Below, one piece after another: positions 7,238 to 17,036 of a DNA stretch of 64,000 bases (positions within the stretch are counted from its first letter, which is position 1; every line of letters starts with the position of its first letter). The notes beneath the pieces were generated by a model. That model was not told the DNA's origin, searched no databases, and worked only from the letters and a program-made list of their open reading frames with translations. Position numbers and translations under genes: made by a program. Source of the stretch: Mycolicibacterium rhodesiae (GTDB taxonomy: Bacteria; Actinomycetota; Actinomycetes; Mycobacteriales; Mycobacteriaceae); contig NZ_MVIH01000012.1 of assembly GCF_002086695.1 (NCBI RefSeq), forward strand, positions 62,001 through 126,000. The letters are read 5' to 3'.

Positions 7238-8017
7238 ATGGCTATCCCGGTCGCACCGTCGACGTCTCGTCCCCTCCGCCCCCGTCAGGCCATCCTCGGT
7301 CAGCTTCCGCGCATCTCCCGCGCCGATGGTTCGCCCATCCGCGTGCTGCTCGTCGACGACGAGCCGGCGCTGACGAATCTGGTCAAGATGGCCCTGCACT
7401 ACGAGGGCTGGGAAGTGGAGACCGCGGGCGACGGCCGTGACGCCTTGTCGAAGTTCCGGGAGTTCGAGCCGGATCTGCTGGTGCTGGACATCATGCTGCC
7501 GGACACGGACGGACTGCAGATCCTCAAGATGACGAGGGAGACCGAGGGCTATACGCCGACGCTGTTCCTGACGGCGCGGGACTCGGTGATGGACCGCGTG
7601 ACGGGGCTGACTGCGGGTGCCGACGACTACCTGACCAAGCCGTTCAGTCTGGAGGAGCTGGTCGCCCGGTTGCGGGGTCTTCTGCGGCGGTCCAAGGCCA
7701 CCACCGCGCCCGAGGATGAGGTGCTGAAGGTGGGCGATCTGGTGCTGGACGGCCCGAGCCGTGAGGTCACCCGGGGTGACGAGCAGATCTCCCTGACCAC
7801 CACCGAGTTCGAGCTGTTGCGTTACCTGATGCGCAACCCGCGCCGTGCCGTCACCCGCGCCGAGATCCTCGACCGAGTGTGGAATTACGGCTTCGGCGGC
7901 CGGTCCAGCATCGTCGACCTCTATATCTCCTATCTGCGCCGCAAGGTCGACGCCGGACGCGAACCGATGATCCATACGGTGCGCGGCGTCGGCTACATGC
8001 TGCGACCAGAGCGGTGA
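7238..8017 (+). CDS. OmpR-family response regulator
   Basis: A 259-residue regulator with a receiver domain (about 34-148) and an OmpR/PhoB winged-helix domain (about 160-257). Receiver residues are all present: Asp40/Asp41 acidic pair, Asp84 phosphoacceptor (LVLDIMLPD), Thr in FLTARD and Lys134 (YLTKPFS). The C-terminal domain ends with the wing motif IHTVRGVGYMLR. A 33-residue N-terminal extension rich in Pro, Ser and Arg precedes the receiver, as in several mycobacterial regulators. Its stop overlaps the histidine kinase start (GTGA), so the two are cotranscribed and probably cotranslated. The sequence style resembles TrcR/PhoP-type regulators, but I cannot assign a specific orthologue. 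ATG 7238 was chosen. An in-frame ATG 24 nt upstream is possible. Confidence 0.9.
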   Translation: MAIPVAPSTSRPLRPRQAILGQLPRISRADGSPIRVLLVDDEPALTNLVKMALHYEGWEVETAGDGRDALSKFREFEPDLLVLDIMLPDTDGLQILKMTRETEGYTPTLFLTARDSVMDRVTGLTAGADDYLTKPFSLEELVARLRGLLRRSKATTAPEDEVLKVGDLVLDGPSREVTRGDEQISLTTTEFELLRYLMRNPRRAVTRAEILDRVWNYGFGGRSSIVDLYISYLRRKVDAGREPMIHTVRGVGYMLRPER

Positions 8018-9549
8018 GGCCGTCCACCCACGGCGAGAGGCGGTGGCGTCCGCGATCGTTACGCCGGCGCCTGGTCATCTGGGTATCGGCGATCAGCAGC
8101 GTCGCGATGATCGCCATCGGCGCGGTCGCGGTGATGAGTCTGCGCGACGAGGCGATGAGTCTGGCCAACAGTCAGGTGTCCAATTCGCTTGCCGCGTTTA
8201 GCTATTCGTATGCCAAGGCCAAGCGGTACGGCGACATCGAGCAGCTGCCCGAAGACGGCAGCGGCGGCCACGGCGACCTGGATGAGTTCCCCGGCCAGGG
8301 GCCCGGCACCGTGATCGCACTGCTGCGCGACGACCGGGTGGTGTATGCCAGCGCGTTCACCGACGGTGAACCCGTCCCGGCTCCGCCGGATGCTCTGCGC
8401 GCGTTGGAGCGGATCGACTGGGGTGACGGCGACCCGCAGACCGTCGAGCTCGGCGACATGGGTTCGCACCGGGTCGGGCACAGTGACTATCCCGGTGGCG
8501 AGCGACTGGTGTCGGCGGTGTCGCTGGATCTGGCGAACAAGACCGTCGCGGGCAAAGGCCTGACCGTGGTGTTGCTGGTGGTACTCGCCGTCGCGGTGAC
8601 CGGGCTGGGAACGATGATCGTGGTGAACTACGCGCTTCGCCCCCTGCGGCGCGTCGCCGACGTCGCCGGCCAGGTCGCCGCCCTCCCGCTGGATGCCACC
8701 GACTATCGGATCACCGCCCGGGTGAACCCGGCCGACACCGACCCGGCCAGTGAAATCGGCGTCGTCGGCCATACCCTCAACCGGCTGCTGACCAATGTCG
8801 ATTCCGCGCTCGCCGAGATCGCGGCGTCCGGCCGGCGAACGCGCCAATTCCTCACCGACGCCAGTCACGAACTACGCACACCGCTGGCCTCGATCCTCGG
8901 CTACGCCGAACTGACCCGCCAGGACAGCGACTCGCTGCCGCCCACCACCGAGTACGCGCTGGCCCGCATCGAGGCGGAGTCCCGCCGGATGGCGTCGCTG
9001 GTGGCCGACCTGCTGCTGTTGTCGCGGCTCGACGAAGGCGGTGACCTGGAGCTCGAAGACCTCGACCTGTGCGACGTGGTGGCCGACGCCGTCAACGACG
9101 CTTCGGTGACCGCGCCGGAGCACCACTTCGTGATCGATCTGCCCGAGCATGCGATCTGGGTTCGCGGCGACCGCGCCCGACTTCACCAGTTGCTGGCAAA
9201 TCTGCTCGGCAACGCCCGGGTGCACACCCCGGCGGGAGTCACCGTCAGCACATCGCTGTCCACCGGCAGCGACGGGTGGGTGGAACTCGTCGTCAGCGAC
9301 GACGGACCCGGTATCCCCGAGGAGATCATGCCCAACCTGTTCGGCAGATTCGTCCGCGCCGACAAGTCGCGGTCCCGGGAGCTGGGCTGCAGTGGACTCG
9401 GTCTGGCAATCGTGCTGTCGATCGTGGAAGCGCACGGCGGCACGGTCACCGCGCGATCCCGTCCGGGCAGAACGCAATTCACGGTGCGCCTGCCTGCGGG
9501 GCGTCAGCTGGCCGAGAACTGGTCGGCTACGCCGCCGTCCATGTCGTAG
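8014..9549 (+). CDS. Sensor histidine kinase, partner of upstream response regulator
   Basis: This 511-residue kinase starts at a GTG overlapping the regulator stop. Layout: transmembrane helix 1 (about 19-42), extracellular sensor (about 43-182), transmembrane helix 2 (about 183-205), HAMP linker, HisKA with phosphoacceptor His285 (FLTDASHELRTPL), then HATPase_c with an N-box (LLANLLGNARVH), G1 box (SDDGPGIPE) and G2 box (GLGLAIV). The external domain is acidic and rich in Gly and Pro, with no recognisable ligand pocket. Organisation is that of the EnvZ/TrcS class. The last 46 bases overlap the end of a convergent gene on the other strand. Confidence 0.92.
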   Translation: MRPSTHGERRWRPRSLRRRLVIWVSAISSVAMIAIGAVAVMSLRDEAMSLANSQVSNSLAAFSYSYAKAKRYGDIEQLPEDGSGGHGDLDEFPGQGPGTVIALLRDDRVVYASAFTDGEPVPAPPDALRALERIDWGDGDPQTVELGDMGSHRVGHSDYPGGERLVSAVSLDLANKTVAGKGLTVVLLVVLAVAVTGLGTMIVVNYALRPLRRVADVAGQVAALPLDATDYRITARVNPADTDPASEIGVVGHTLNRLLTNVDSALAEIAASGRRTRQFLTDASHELRTPLASILGYAELTRQDSDSLPPTTEYALARIEAESRRMASLVADLLLLSRLDEGGDLELEDLDLCDVVADAVNDASVTAPEHHFVIDLPEHAIWVRGDRARLHQLLANLLGNARVHTPAGVTVSTSLSTGSDGWVELVVSDDGPGIPEEIMPNLFGRFVRADKSRSRELGCSGLGLAIVLSIVEAHGGTVTARSRPGRTQFTVRLPAGRQLAENWSATPPSMS

Positions 9550-9827
9550 ACCCGTGCGTGCAGGACGGTGCGATTACGCAGCGCGGCCCGGACCGCCCGG
9601 TGCAGGCCGTCCTCGAGGTAGATCACGCCGCGCCAGCGGACCGCGTGCGGGAACAGGTCGCCGTAGAACGTCGAGTCTTCGGACAGTAGGCGGTCCAATG
9701 CCAGCACGGTCGTGGTGGTGACCAACTCGTCGAGGCGGATCTGTCGCGGCGGAATCTGCGACCAGTCGCGGTAGGAGAGGTTGTGCTCGGGGTAGGGCTT
9801 GCCGTCCCGAACGCCCTTGAAGATCAT
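9504..9827 (-). CDS. Conserved mycobacterial hypothetical protein (Rv2375-like)
   Basis: A 107-residue soluble protein of mixed composition with a conserved-looking core (VLALDRLLSEDSTFYGDLFP, then RGVIYLEDGLHRAVRAALRN). No signal peptide, membrane segment or known catalytic motif is visible. A gene of about this size (Rv2375) sits beside hrcA, pointing away from it, in M. tuberculosis, so it is a genuine conserved gene rather than antisense noise. Its last 46 bases overlap the 3' end of the histidine kinase. Function unknown. Confidence 0.7.
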   Translation of the reverse strand: MIFKGVRDGKPYPEHNLSYRDWSQIPPRQIRLDELVTTTTVLALDRLLSEDSTFYGDLFPHAVRWRGVIYLEDGLHRAVRAALRNRTVLHARVYDMDGGVADQFSAS

Positions 9828-9938
9828 CGGGCCGTCGTCCCTGCAGACCGACCCCGCGTCACCATTCGAGCAAGGCTAGTCGCTGGTGGCCGGAACGTCA
9901 GCGGTGGGCGAACATCCGTACGCCCACGAGCCGAGCCG

Positions 9939-9965
9939 GTGGCACTCCGAGTGCGTGGGTGCTAA
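9939..9965 (+). promoter_or_regulatory. CIRCE-like operator upstream of hrcA
   Basis: GTGGCACTC, nine bases, then GGGTGCTAA matches the CIRCE consensus (TTAGCACTC-N9-GAGTGCTAA) at 7 of 9 and 8 of 9 positions with exact spacing. It ends 48 nt before the hrcA ATG, with a TAAAAT -10 candidate at 9984-9989 in between. HrcA represses through CIRCE, so hrcA-dnaJ2 is likely autoregulated. Confidence 0.8.
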
Positions 9966-10013
9966 ATGTGCTGTTGGTGTCCGTAAAATGGAGACGACTT
10001 GGAGGTGTACCAG

Positions 10014-11051
10014 ATGGGAAGTGCTGACGACCGCCGATTCGAGGTGCTCCGGGCCATCGTCGCCGACTTCGTGGCGACCAAGGAACCGATCGGTTCCAAA
10101 GCCCTCGTCGACCGCCACAACCTGGGTGTATCCAGCGCAACGGTGCGCAATGACATGGCGGTACTCGAAGCGGAGGGCTACATCGCACAGCCCCATACGA
10201 GCTCGGGCCGAGTGCCCACCGAGAAGGGCTACCGCGAGTTCGTCAACCGGATCGACGACGTCAAGCCGCTGTCGGCCTCCGAGCGCCGGGCGATCCTCCA
10301 ATTCCTGGAATCGGGGGTCGACCTCGACGACGTGCTGCGCCGTGCGGTGAAGCTGCTCGCCCAGCTGACCCGGCAGGTCGCGATCGTCCAATATCCGACG
10401 TTGTCCACCTCGACGGTGCGGCATCTGGAGATCGTGGCGTTGACGCCGGCCCGGCTGCTGATGGTGGTGATCACCGACTCCGGCCGGGTTGATCAGCGCA
10501 TCGTTGAGCTGGGCGACACCATCGACGACCACCAGCTGTCCCAGTTGCGCGAATTGCTCGGACAAGCGCTGGAGGGCAAACGCCTGGCGGCGGCCTCGGT
10601 CGCGGTCGCCGACCTGGCTGCTCGGCTGGACGGTTCGGGCGGGCTCGGCGATGCCGTCGGCCGGTCGGCCACCGTGCTCCTCGAGTCGTTGGTGGAGCAC
10701 AATGAAGAACGTCTGCTGATGGGTGGCACCGCCAACCTGACCCGCAACACCGCCGACTTCGGCGGATCGCTGCGCTCGATCCTCGAAGCCCTCGAGGAAC
10801 AGGTTGTGGTGCTTCGCCTGCTGGCCGCGTCACAGGAAGCGGGTAAGGTCACGGTGCGCATCGGCCAGGAAACCGAGGCCGAGCAGATGGCCGGAACATC
10901 GGTGATCAGCACGACCTACGGCAGCTCGGGCACCGTGTACGGCGGCATGGGTGTTTTGGGACCCACCAGAATGGACTATCCGGGAACTATCGCCAACGTC
11001 GCAGCAGTTGCGATGTACATCGGCGATGTCCTAGGACACCGAGCCGGCTAG
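10014..11051 (+). CDS. hrcA: Heat-inducible transcription repressor HrcA
   Basis: A 345-residue repressor of class I heat-shock genes. The N-terminal winged helix (about 1-75) contains the diagnostic segment GSKALVDRHNLGVSSATVRN, followed by SSGRVPTEKGYREFV. A GAF-like domain with an inserted dimerisation domain fills the rest. ATG 10014 was chosen because GGAGGTG stands 8 nt before it. The CIRCE-like site at 9939-9965 indicates self-repression. HrcA folding by GroEL normally couples its activity to chaperone demand. dnaJ2 starts 26 nt after the stop, and the pair reproduces Rv2374c-Rv2373c. Confidence 0.96.
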   Translation: MGSADDRRFEVLRAIVADFVATKEPIGSKALVDRHNLGVSSATVRNDMAVLEAEGYIAQPHTSSGRVPTEKGYREFVNRIDDVKPLSASERRAILQFLESGVDLDDVLRRAVKLLAQLTRQVAIVQYPTLSTSTVRHLEIVALTPARLLMVVITDSGRVDQRIVELGDTIDDHQLSQLRELLGQALEGKRLAAASVAVADLAARLDGSGGLGDAVGRSATVLLESLVEHNEERLLMGGTANLTRNTADFGGSLRSILEALEEQVVVLRLLAASQEAGKVTVRIGQETEAEQMAGTSVISTTYGSSGTVYGGMGVLGPTRMDYPGTIANVAAVAMYIGDVLGHRAG

Positions 11052-11077
11052 CCGGCGGGGAATTCGAAAGGTCAACA

Positions 11078-12220
11078 GTGGCACGGGATTACTACGGCCT
11101 GCTCGGGGTGAGCAAAGGCGCCAGCGATCAGGAGCTCAAGCGCGCCTATCGAAAGCTGGCCCGCGAATACCATCCCGACGTCAACCCCGACGAAGAGGCC
11201 CAGCACAAGTTCAAGGAGATCAGCGCCGCCTACGAGGTGCTCTCCGATCCGGAGAAGCGGCGCATCGTCGACCTGGGTGGCGACCCGCTGGAAGGCGCCG
11301 CAGCGGGAGCCAACGGCTTCAGCGGCTTCGGCGGATTGGGTGACGTCTTCGAGGCGTTCTTCGGTGGCGGTGGCGCGGCGCGCGGCCCGATCGGCCGGGT
11401 GCGGCCCGGATCGGACTCCCTGCTGCGGATGCGCCTGGATCTCTCGGAGTGCGCGACCGGGGTGACCAAGCAGGTGACCGTCGACACCGCCGTGCTGTGT
11501 GATGTGTGCCAGGGCAAGGGAACTCACGGCGACTCCACGCCTGTTGCCTGTGACACCTGCGGCGGGCGCGGCGAGGTGCAGACAGTGCAGCGTTCGCTGC
11601 TGGGTCAGGTCATGACCTCGCGGCCCTGCCCGACCTGCCGCGGCGTCGGCGAGGTCATTCCCGATCCCTGCCACCGCTGCGCCGGCGACGGGCGGGTGCG
11701 TGCGCGCCGCGACATCAGCGTGAAGATTCCGGCCGGTGTCGGCGACGGCATGCGGGTTCGGCTGGCCGCGCAGGGTGAGGTCGGCCCTGGCGGCGGCCCG
11801 GCAGGCGACCTCTACGTCGAGGTTCACGAGCAACAGCACGACATCTTCGTCCGCGACGGCGACGACCTGCATTGCACCGTGTCGGTACCGATGGTCGATG
11901 CCGCGCTCGGCACCTCGGTCACCGTCGACGGCATCCTCGACGGGCTCACCGAGATCGCCATCGCACCGGGCACCCAACCCGGTTCGGTGACCACGCTGCG
12001 CGGGCACGGGATGCCGCATCTGCGGTCCGGTGTGCGGGGTGATCTGCATGCGCACATCGAGGTGACGGTGCCCGGCAAGCTCGACGCCCGGGCCAGGGAA
12101 CTGCTCGCCGAGTTCAAGACCCGCAGCCATGCCGAACCGGAGGTCAAGTCCACGCACGCCGTGGCAGGCAACAACGGCGGACTGTTCAGTCGGCTACGCG
12201 AAACATTCAGCGGCCGTTAG
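11078..12220 (+). CDS. dnaJ2: Molecular chaperone DnaJ2
   Basis: A 380-residue type I Hsp40 that stimulates DnaK ATPase and delivers substrates. The J domain (1-68) carries the essential His32-Pro-Asp. A Gly/Phe-rich linker (about 70-110) follows. Four CxxCxGxG zinc repeats are all intact (CDVCQGKG, CDTCGGRG, CPTCRGVG, CHRCAGDG). Two beta-sandwich substrate-binding domains and a C-terminal dimerisation tail complete it. The GTG start follows a weak GAAAGG. Downstream of hrcA with a 26-nt gap, so likely in the CIRCE-controlled transcript. It is the second DnaJ of mycobacteria, the first usually lying in the dnaK operon. Confidence 0.96.
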   Translation: MARDYYGLLGVSKGASDQELKRAYRKLAREYHPDVNPDEEAQHKFKEISAAYEVLSDPEKRRIVDLGGDPLEGAAAGANGFSGFGGLGDVFEAFFGGGGAARGPIGRVRPGSDSLLRMRLDLSECATGVTKQVTVDTAVLCDVCQGKGTHGDSTPVACDTCGGRGEVQTVQRSLLGQVMTSRPCPTCRGVGEVIPDPCHRCAGDGRVRARRDISVKIPAGVGDGMRVRLAAQGEVGPGGGPAGDLYVEVHEQQHDIFVRDGDDLHCTVSVPMVDAALGTSVTVDGILDGLTEIAIAPGTQPGSVTTLRGHGMPHLRSGVRGDLHAHIEVTVPGKLDARARELLAEFKTRSHAEPEVKSTHAVAGNNGGLFSRLRETFSGR

Positions 12221-12232
12221 GCTCCGGCTTCC

Positions 12233-12985
12233 GTGGCCGACACACTGTTTTACGCCGACGCCATTCCGATGGTGGGGCAGCGGGCTGCCGTCGACGGCGA
12301 CGAGGGCTTTCACGCCGCCACGGTCCGGCGCATCCGGCCTGGCGAGAAACTCGTCCTGTCCGACGGTGACGGCACGCTGGCCCGCTGCGAGGTGGTCGAG
12401 ACCGGCAAGCGCGGATTCTCGGCGCAGGTGCTGGAGCGCTGGGCCCTTCCGCGCCCGCGTCCGGCGGTGAGCGTCGCGCAGGGCATTCCGAAGTCGGAGC
12501 GCTCAGAACTGGCGATCGAGCTGGCCACCGAGGCGGGCGCCGACGACTTCGTCGCCTGGCAGGCCGACCGGTGTGTGGCGCGCTGGGACGGTGAGCGCGC
12601 CGAGAAGGGCCTGCGCCGCTGGCGCGCGGTGGCCCGCTCGGCGGCCAGGCAGTCGCGGCGCGCCTACATCCCGTCGATCGACGGCCCGATGTCGACGAGC
12701 GCGCTGACGGGTGTGGTTGCCGAACGCGCCGCAGCCGGTGGGTTGGTGCTTGCACTGCACGAATCTGCCGACCGCCCGCTGGCCGAACTGCCGGTGGCCC
12801 AAGCGGATTCGATCATGCTGATCGTGGGCCCCGAAGGTGGGATCAGCGATGCCGAACTCGCCCGGCTGGGCGATGCGGGTGCCACGGCGGTCCGGCTCGG
12901 CCCCACGGTGCTGCGCACCACGACCGCCGCCGCGGTGGCGCTGGGCGCGCTCGGCGTGCTCACCGACCGCTGGTCGACCGGCTGA
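12233..12985 (+). CDS. rsmE: 16S rRNA (uracil-1498-N3)-methyltransferase RsmE
   Basis: A 250-residue SPOUT-class methyltransferase. An N-terminal PUA-like RNA-binding part (about 1-75) precedes the knotted catalytic domain. SPOUT signatures are clear: IGPEGG-type loop written here as LIVGPEGGISDAEL, and the C-terminal LGPTVLRTTTAAAVAL knot that binds SAM. It methylates N3 of U1498 in the decoding centre of 16S rRNA. The GTG start lies 12 nt after dnaJ2, matching the Rv2373c-Rv2372c arrangement, so it is probably in the same transcript. Confidence 0.94.
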   Translation: MADTLFYADAIPMVGQRAAVDGDEGFHAATVRRIRPGEKLVLSDGDGTLARCEVVETGKRGFSAQVLERWALPRPRPAVSVAQGIPKSERSELAIELATEAGADDFVAWQADRCVARWDGERAEKGLRRWRAVARSAARQSRRAYIPSIDGPMSTSALTGVVAERAAAGGLVLALHESADRPLAELPVAQADSIMLIVGPEGGISDAELARLGDAGATAVRLGPTVLRTTTAAAVALGALGVLTDRWSTG

Positions 12986-12986
12986 G

Positions 12987-14165
12987 TCAGGCCGGATCGG
13001 GCCGGGCTGCCAGGCGCGCATAGATCGACGCCGCCTCGGCGCGGTTGCTGGCGTGCAGCTTCCGAAGTACCCGCTTCACATGGGATTTCACCGTGCCGGG
13101 GGTGATCACCAGTTCATCGGCGATCTGCTGGTTGGTGCGCCCGTCGGCCATCAACCGCAGCACCTCGGCTTCGCGGCGGGTCAGCATCTCGTGCACCCGC
13201 GATTCCACTTCCGCCAGCCGCCGGCTGGCCGTGCTGCGCTCGGCGGGCTCGACTTTGCGCAGTTCCAGGTCGGCGTCCTGGAGGGCCTGGGCGGCCTGCT
13301 CGGCGGTGGCGAGCGCGTTGCGCACGTCGGCGTGCTGGCGCCGCATCCGCTCCATCAGCACGGTCCGCTCGAATGCGTAGCCGAATCCCTCGGCGAACGC
13401 CCACACGGTGTCGCGGTCGATCTCGTCGACGGTGCGCCCGGAGTACAACCGGTCGGCGTGCAGGAAGCCGATCACCCGTCCGGTCGGCATCACGGGTGCC
13501 GCGACATAGGAGTGGGTCAGCGAGAAGTCGATGATCGGGCGGTTGACCCGCGGATCGTTGCGGGCGTCGCGCACGATTTCCGGTGCGTGCCTGCGGATCA
13601 TCTGCGTCTCGAGGAGCATGTGGTCCAGCGGCGGGGCGACGGACTGGGCGAACGCGACCATCTTCTCGGCGCCCTCGACGTCGTCACCGAAGTAGGCCGA
13701 CTCCATCACCATCTTGCCCTCGTGCACCCGGAACAGAACCGCGCGGTCGAAGCCGCACGACTCGACGAGCTCACGCGGCGCGCGGTCGACGATCTTGGCG
13801 ACCTCGTCGATGCCACGTAGTTTCGACAAGCCTTCCTGCACCCGCAACAGCGCCAGCGTCCGGCGCCGGGCGCTGTCCTCGATCAGCTGGCGCTCCAGCA
13901 GGGACAGGTCGAGCACGGCTTCCAGCGCGGCGAGCGCGTGTTCGTCGCCGAGCGCTTCGAGCGCCTCGCGGACCAAGGCGGCCTGCGCGTCGACGGTGTC
14001 GGCGACCGCCCGGACCGGGTCGTCGGTAGGTTCGACGATCCCGAGCCGGCAGGCCTCGTCGTAGCGGCGGGACACCGCACTGACCGGCGGGGCTTTGGAT
14101 GCCCAGCCGGGGTGGTTGCCGTCGATCAGCGCGGTCACGGGCAGACAGTCGGTGGGAGTGGTCAC
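12987..14165 (-). CDS. GAF-domain LuxR-family transcriptional regulator
   Basis: A 392-residue regulator. Residues about 125-275 look like a GAF sensor (RELVESCGFDRAVLFRV...GRVIGFLHADR). A short coiled segment (about 280-325) leads to a C-terminal LuxR helix-turn-helix (about 328-385) with the signature LTRREAEVLRLMADGRTNQQIA and VKSHVKRVLRKL. No receiver or ATPase domain is present, so it is a stand-alone sensor-regulator. It is divergent from the P450/SnoaL pair with a 117-bp shared upstream region and is a likely candidate to control that pair. Its stop lies one base from the rsmE stop. I do not recognise a named orthologue. Confidence 0.85.
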   Translation of the reverse strand: MTTPTDCLPVTALIDGNHPGWASKAPPVSAVSRRYDEACRLGIVEPTDDPVRAVADTVDAQAALVREALEALGDEHALAALEAVLDLSLLERQLIEDSARRRTLALLRVQEGLSKLRGIDEVAKIVDRAPRELVESCGFDRAVLFRVHEGKMVMESAYFGDDVEGAEKMVAFAQSVAPPLDHMLLETQMIRRHAPEIVRDARNDPRVNRPIIDFSLTHSYVAAPVMPTGRVIGFLHADRLYSGRTVDEIDRDTVWAFAEGFGYAFERTVLMERMRRQHADVRNALATAEQAAQALQDADLELRKVEPAERSTASRRLAEVESRVHEMLTRREAEVLRLMADGRTNQQIADELVITPGTVKSHVKRVLRKLHASNRAEAASIYARLAARPDPA

Positions 14166-14282
14166 AGTGAGGCGATGCTCTCACCGCGATCGAGGCGCTG
14201 GTGGCAAAACCGCTCGGTCGGGAGCGCAACTGACCTCCATCGGGAGATCGACCAGGCTCAGACGAGCAATGAGGCTGTTCGC

Positions 14283-15521
14283 ATGACCTCGACGACGGCC
14301 TCTGCCCTGCATCTGCTCACCACCGCGGAGGGGATCGCGAACCCGTATCCGCTCTACGAGCAACTGCGCGATTCCTCGCCGGTGGCGGGCTACCGGGACT
14401 GGCCGCCGGGCACGGTGCCCGGCGCCGACGAACCGGTCACCGCGTGGGCGTTGTTCCGCTACGACCAGGTGCTCGCGGCGGCGCGGGACAGCGAGACGTT
14501 CTCGTCGCGCGACCCGATCCAGGAGGCGTCGTCTGCGCCGAGCCTGATGCTGGTCAACACCGACGCGCCCGCGCACACCGCCGAACGCAAACTGGTCAGC
14601 CAGGCATTCTCGCCGCGGCGTATCCGGCGGCTCGAGAGCTGGCTGGACGAACTGGTGCCGATCCTGCTCGTCGAGTTCGACGACCGCACCGGCGACGGCG
14701 ATCGCGATGTGATGGAGTTCGCCGATGAGGTGCCCACCCGGGCGATGGTGCGCCTGCTGGGTCTTCCCGAAGGCGACCACGTGCGATTCAAGAACTGGGC
14801 TAACGCGTTCATGCTGTCGTCGACGATGACTCCCGAAGAGCGGATGGCCAGCAACTTCGAGATGGTCACGGCGTTCACCGAGCGTGTCACTGAAAAGCTT
14901 GCGCGCGTTGACGATTCACAGGACATCGAGGATGCCGAAGACCTGATATCGGCGCTGCTGCGGGCCGAACTCGACGGCCAGCGGCTCACCCCGGAGCAGG
15001 TGGTGCGGTTCTGCGTCACGCTCGTGGTCGCCGGCAGCGAGACGACGACCTATCTCATCGGAAGCGTTCTCGATGCGATGGCGCGCGAACCCGCGGTGAC
15101 CGCCCGGCTACGGGCCGACCGTTCGTTGCTGAGCACGTTCATCGAGGAGGTCGCGCGGCTCACCGGGCCGAACCGGCTGTTCCGCATCGCGACCCGCGAC
15201 GTCGAGATCGACGGCGCCACGATCCGCAAAGGGGAGTGGGTGGCATTGTTCTTCGGCTCGGCCAACCATGACCCGGCAGTGTTCGAAGATCCCGCGCGCC
15301 TGGACCTGGACCGGCCCAACATCCGCCAGCATCTGGCGTTCGGCCATGGCCTGCACTTCTGCCTCGGAGCGCCACTGGCCCGGCTGGAGGTGCTGTCGAT
15401 CGTCAATGCGGTGCTGGACCGCTACTCGGTGATCGGCCTGTCCGAGGAACCCGCCGAGCGGCAGACCGCCAGCCTGCTCACCCATGGCTTCGTCCGTCTG
15501 CCGATGCAGCTGAGCCGATGA
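14283..15521 (+). CDS. Cytochrome P450
   Basis: A 412-residue soluble bacterial P450. The I-helix oxygen-activation motif reads AGSETT, the K-helix ExxR motif EEVARLTG follows, and the heme-binding loop FGHGLHFCLGAPLAR supplies the axial thiolate Cys360. All hallmark residues are present. It resembles the steroid/lipid-directed mycobacterial P450 families in overall organisation, but the substrate cannot be read from sequence. The stop overlaps the next gene (ATGA), tying it to the SnoaL-like protein. The LuxR regulator is divergent. Redox partners (ferredoxin, reductase) are not encoded next to it. ATG 14283 gives a normal P450 N-terminus. Confidence 0.93.
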   Translation: MTSTTASALHLLTTAEGIANPYPLYEQLRDSSPVAGYRDWPPGTVPGADEPVTAWALFRYDQVLAAARDSETFSSRDPIQEASSAPSLMLVNTDAPAHTAERKLVSQAFSPRRIRRLESWLDELVPILLVEFDDRTGDGDRDVMEFADEVPTRAMVRLLGLPEGDHVRFKNWANAFMLSSTMTPEERMASNFEMVTAFTERVTEKLARVDDSQDIEDAEDLISALLRAELDGQRLTPEQVVRFCVTLVVAGSETTTYLIGSVLDAMAREPAVTARLRADRSLLSTFIEEVARLTGPNRLFRIATRDVEIDGATIRKGEWVALFFGSANHDPAVFEDPARLDLDRPNIRQHLAFGHGLHFCLGAPLARLEVLSIVNAVLDRYSVIGLSEEPAERQTASLLTHGFVRLPMQLSR

Positions 15522-15928
15522 GCGAGACCACCAATATCGCCGTCACCCGGGCCGTTTACGCCGCGGTCCCGGCCGGTGACCTGGCGACGGCGCTGAGCCA
15601 TATGGATCCGGAAGTCCGCATCACCTACTACGGCAGCGACGCCATCCCGTACGCCGGGGACTACCACGGCATCGACGCGGCAGGAGAGTTCTTCAGCACC
15701 GTGGGCGCCCACATCGAGATCGTGGCGATGGAACCGTGGCTGTTCATCGGCGACGGCGACAACCTGGCGGTCTGGGGTCACCAGAAGTTCCTGCGGACGG
15801 CGACCGGGCACACCTGGGAGTCGGAGTTCGCCCACATCATCACGCTGCGCGACGGCAAGTGGCTGCACTTCCGGGACTTCATGAACTCGGCGCTGACCCA
15901 TCAGGCGTTCACCCCGACTGTGGGTTAA
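15518..15928 (+). CDS. SnoaL/NTF2-like protein
   Basis: A 136-residue single-domain protein with the cone-shaped NTF2/SnoaL pattern: N-terminal helices, then MDPEVRITYYGSDAIPYAG, a helix, and strands ending in WLHFRDFMNS. Members include polyketide cyclases, ketosteroid isomerases and limonene-epoxide hydrolase-like enzymes as well as non-catalytic binding proteins. The ATG overlaps the P450 stop (ATGA), so the two are translated together and probably act on the same substrate, perhaps on the P450 product. That functional link is inference. phoH starts about 80 nt further on. Confidence 0.8.
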   Translation: MSETTNIAVTRAVYAAVPAGDLATALSHMDPEVRITYYGSDAIPYAGDYHGIDAAGEFFSTVGAHIEIVAMEPWLFIGDGDNLAVWGHQKFLRTATGHTWESEFAHIITLRDGKWLHFRDFMNSALTHQAFTPTVG

Positions 15929-16008
15929 CCAGTGGGAGGTGCGGCGCTCGGACGGTAAACTGGTGTTTCCACCTAACCGGGACCCAGGAAGCAGGCTTCG
16001 AAGACCAC

Positions 16009-17025
<1,017 letters not shown>

Positions 17026-17036
17026 GGGCATCTCAC

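Noticed and set aside
9504..9827. Possible toxin or antitoxin gene
   Set aside because: Size is suitable, but there is no partner gene, no toxin motif, and a similar conserved gene is found beside hrcA in M. tuberculosis.
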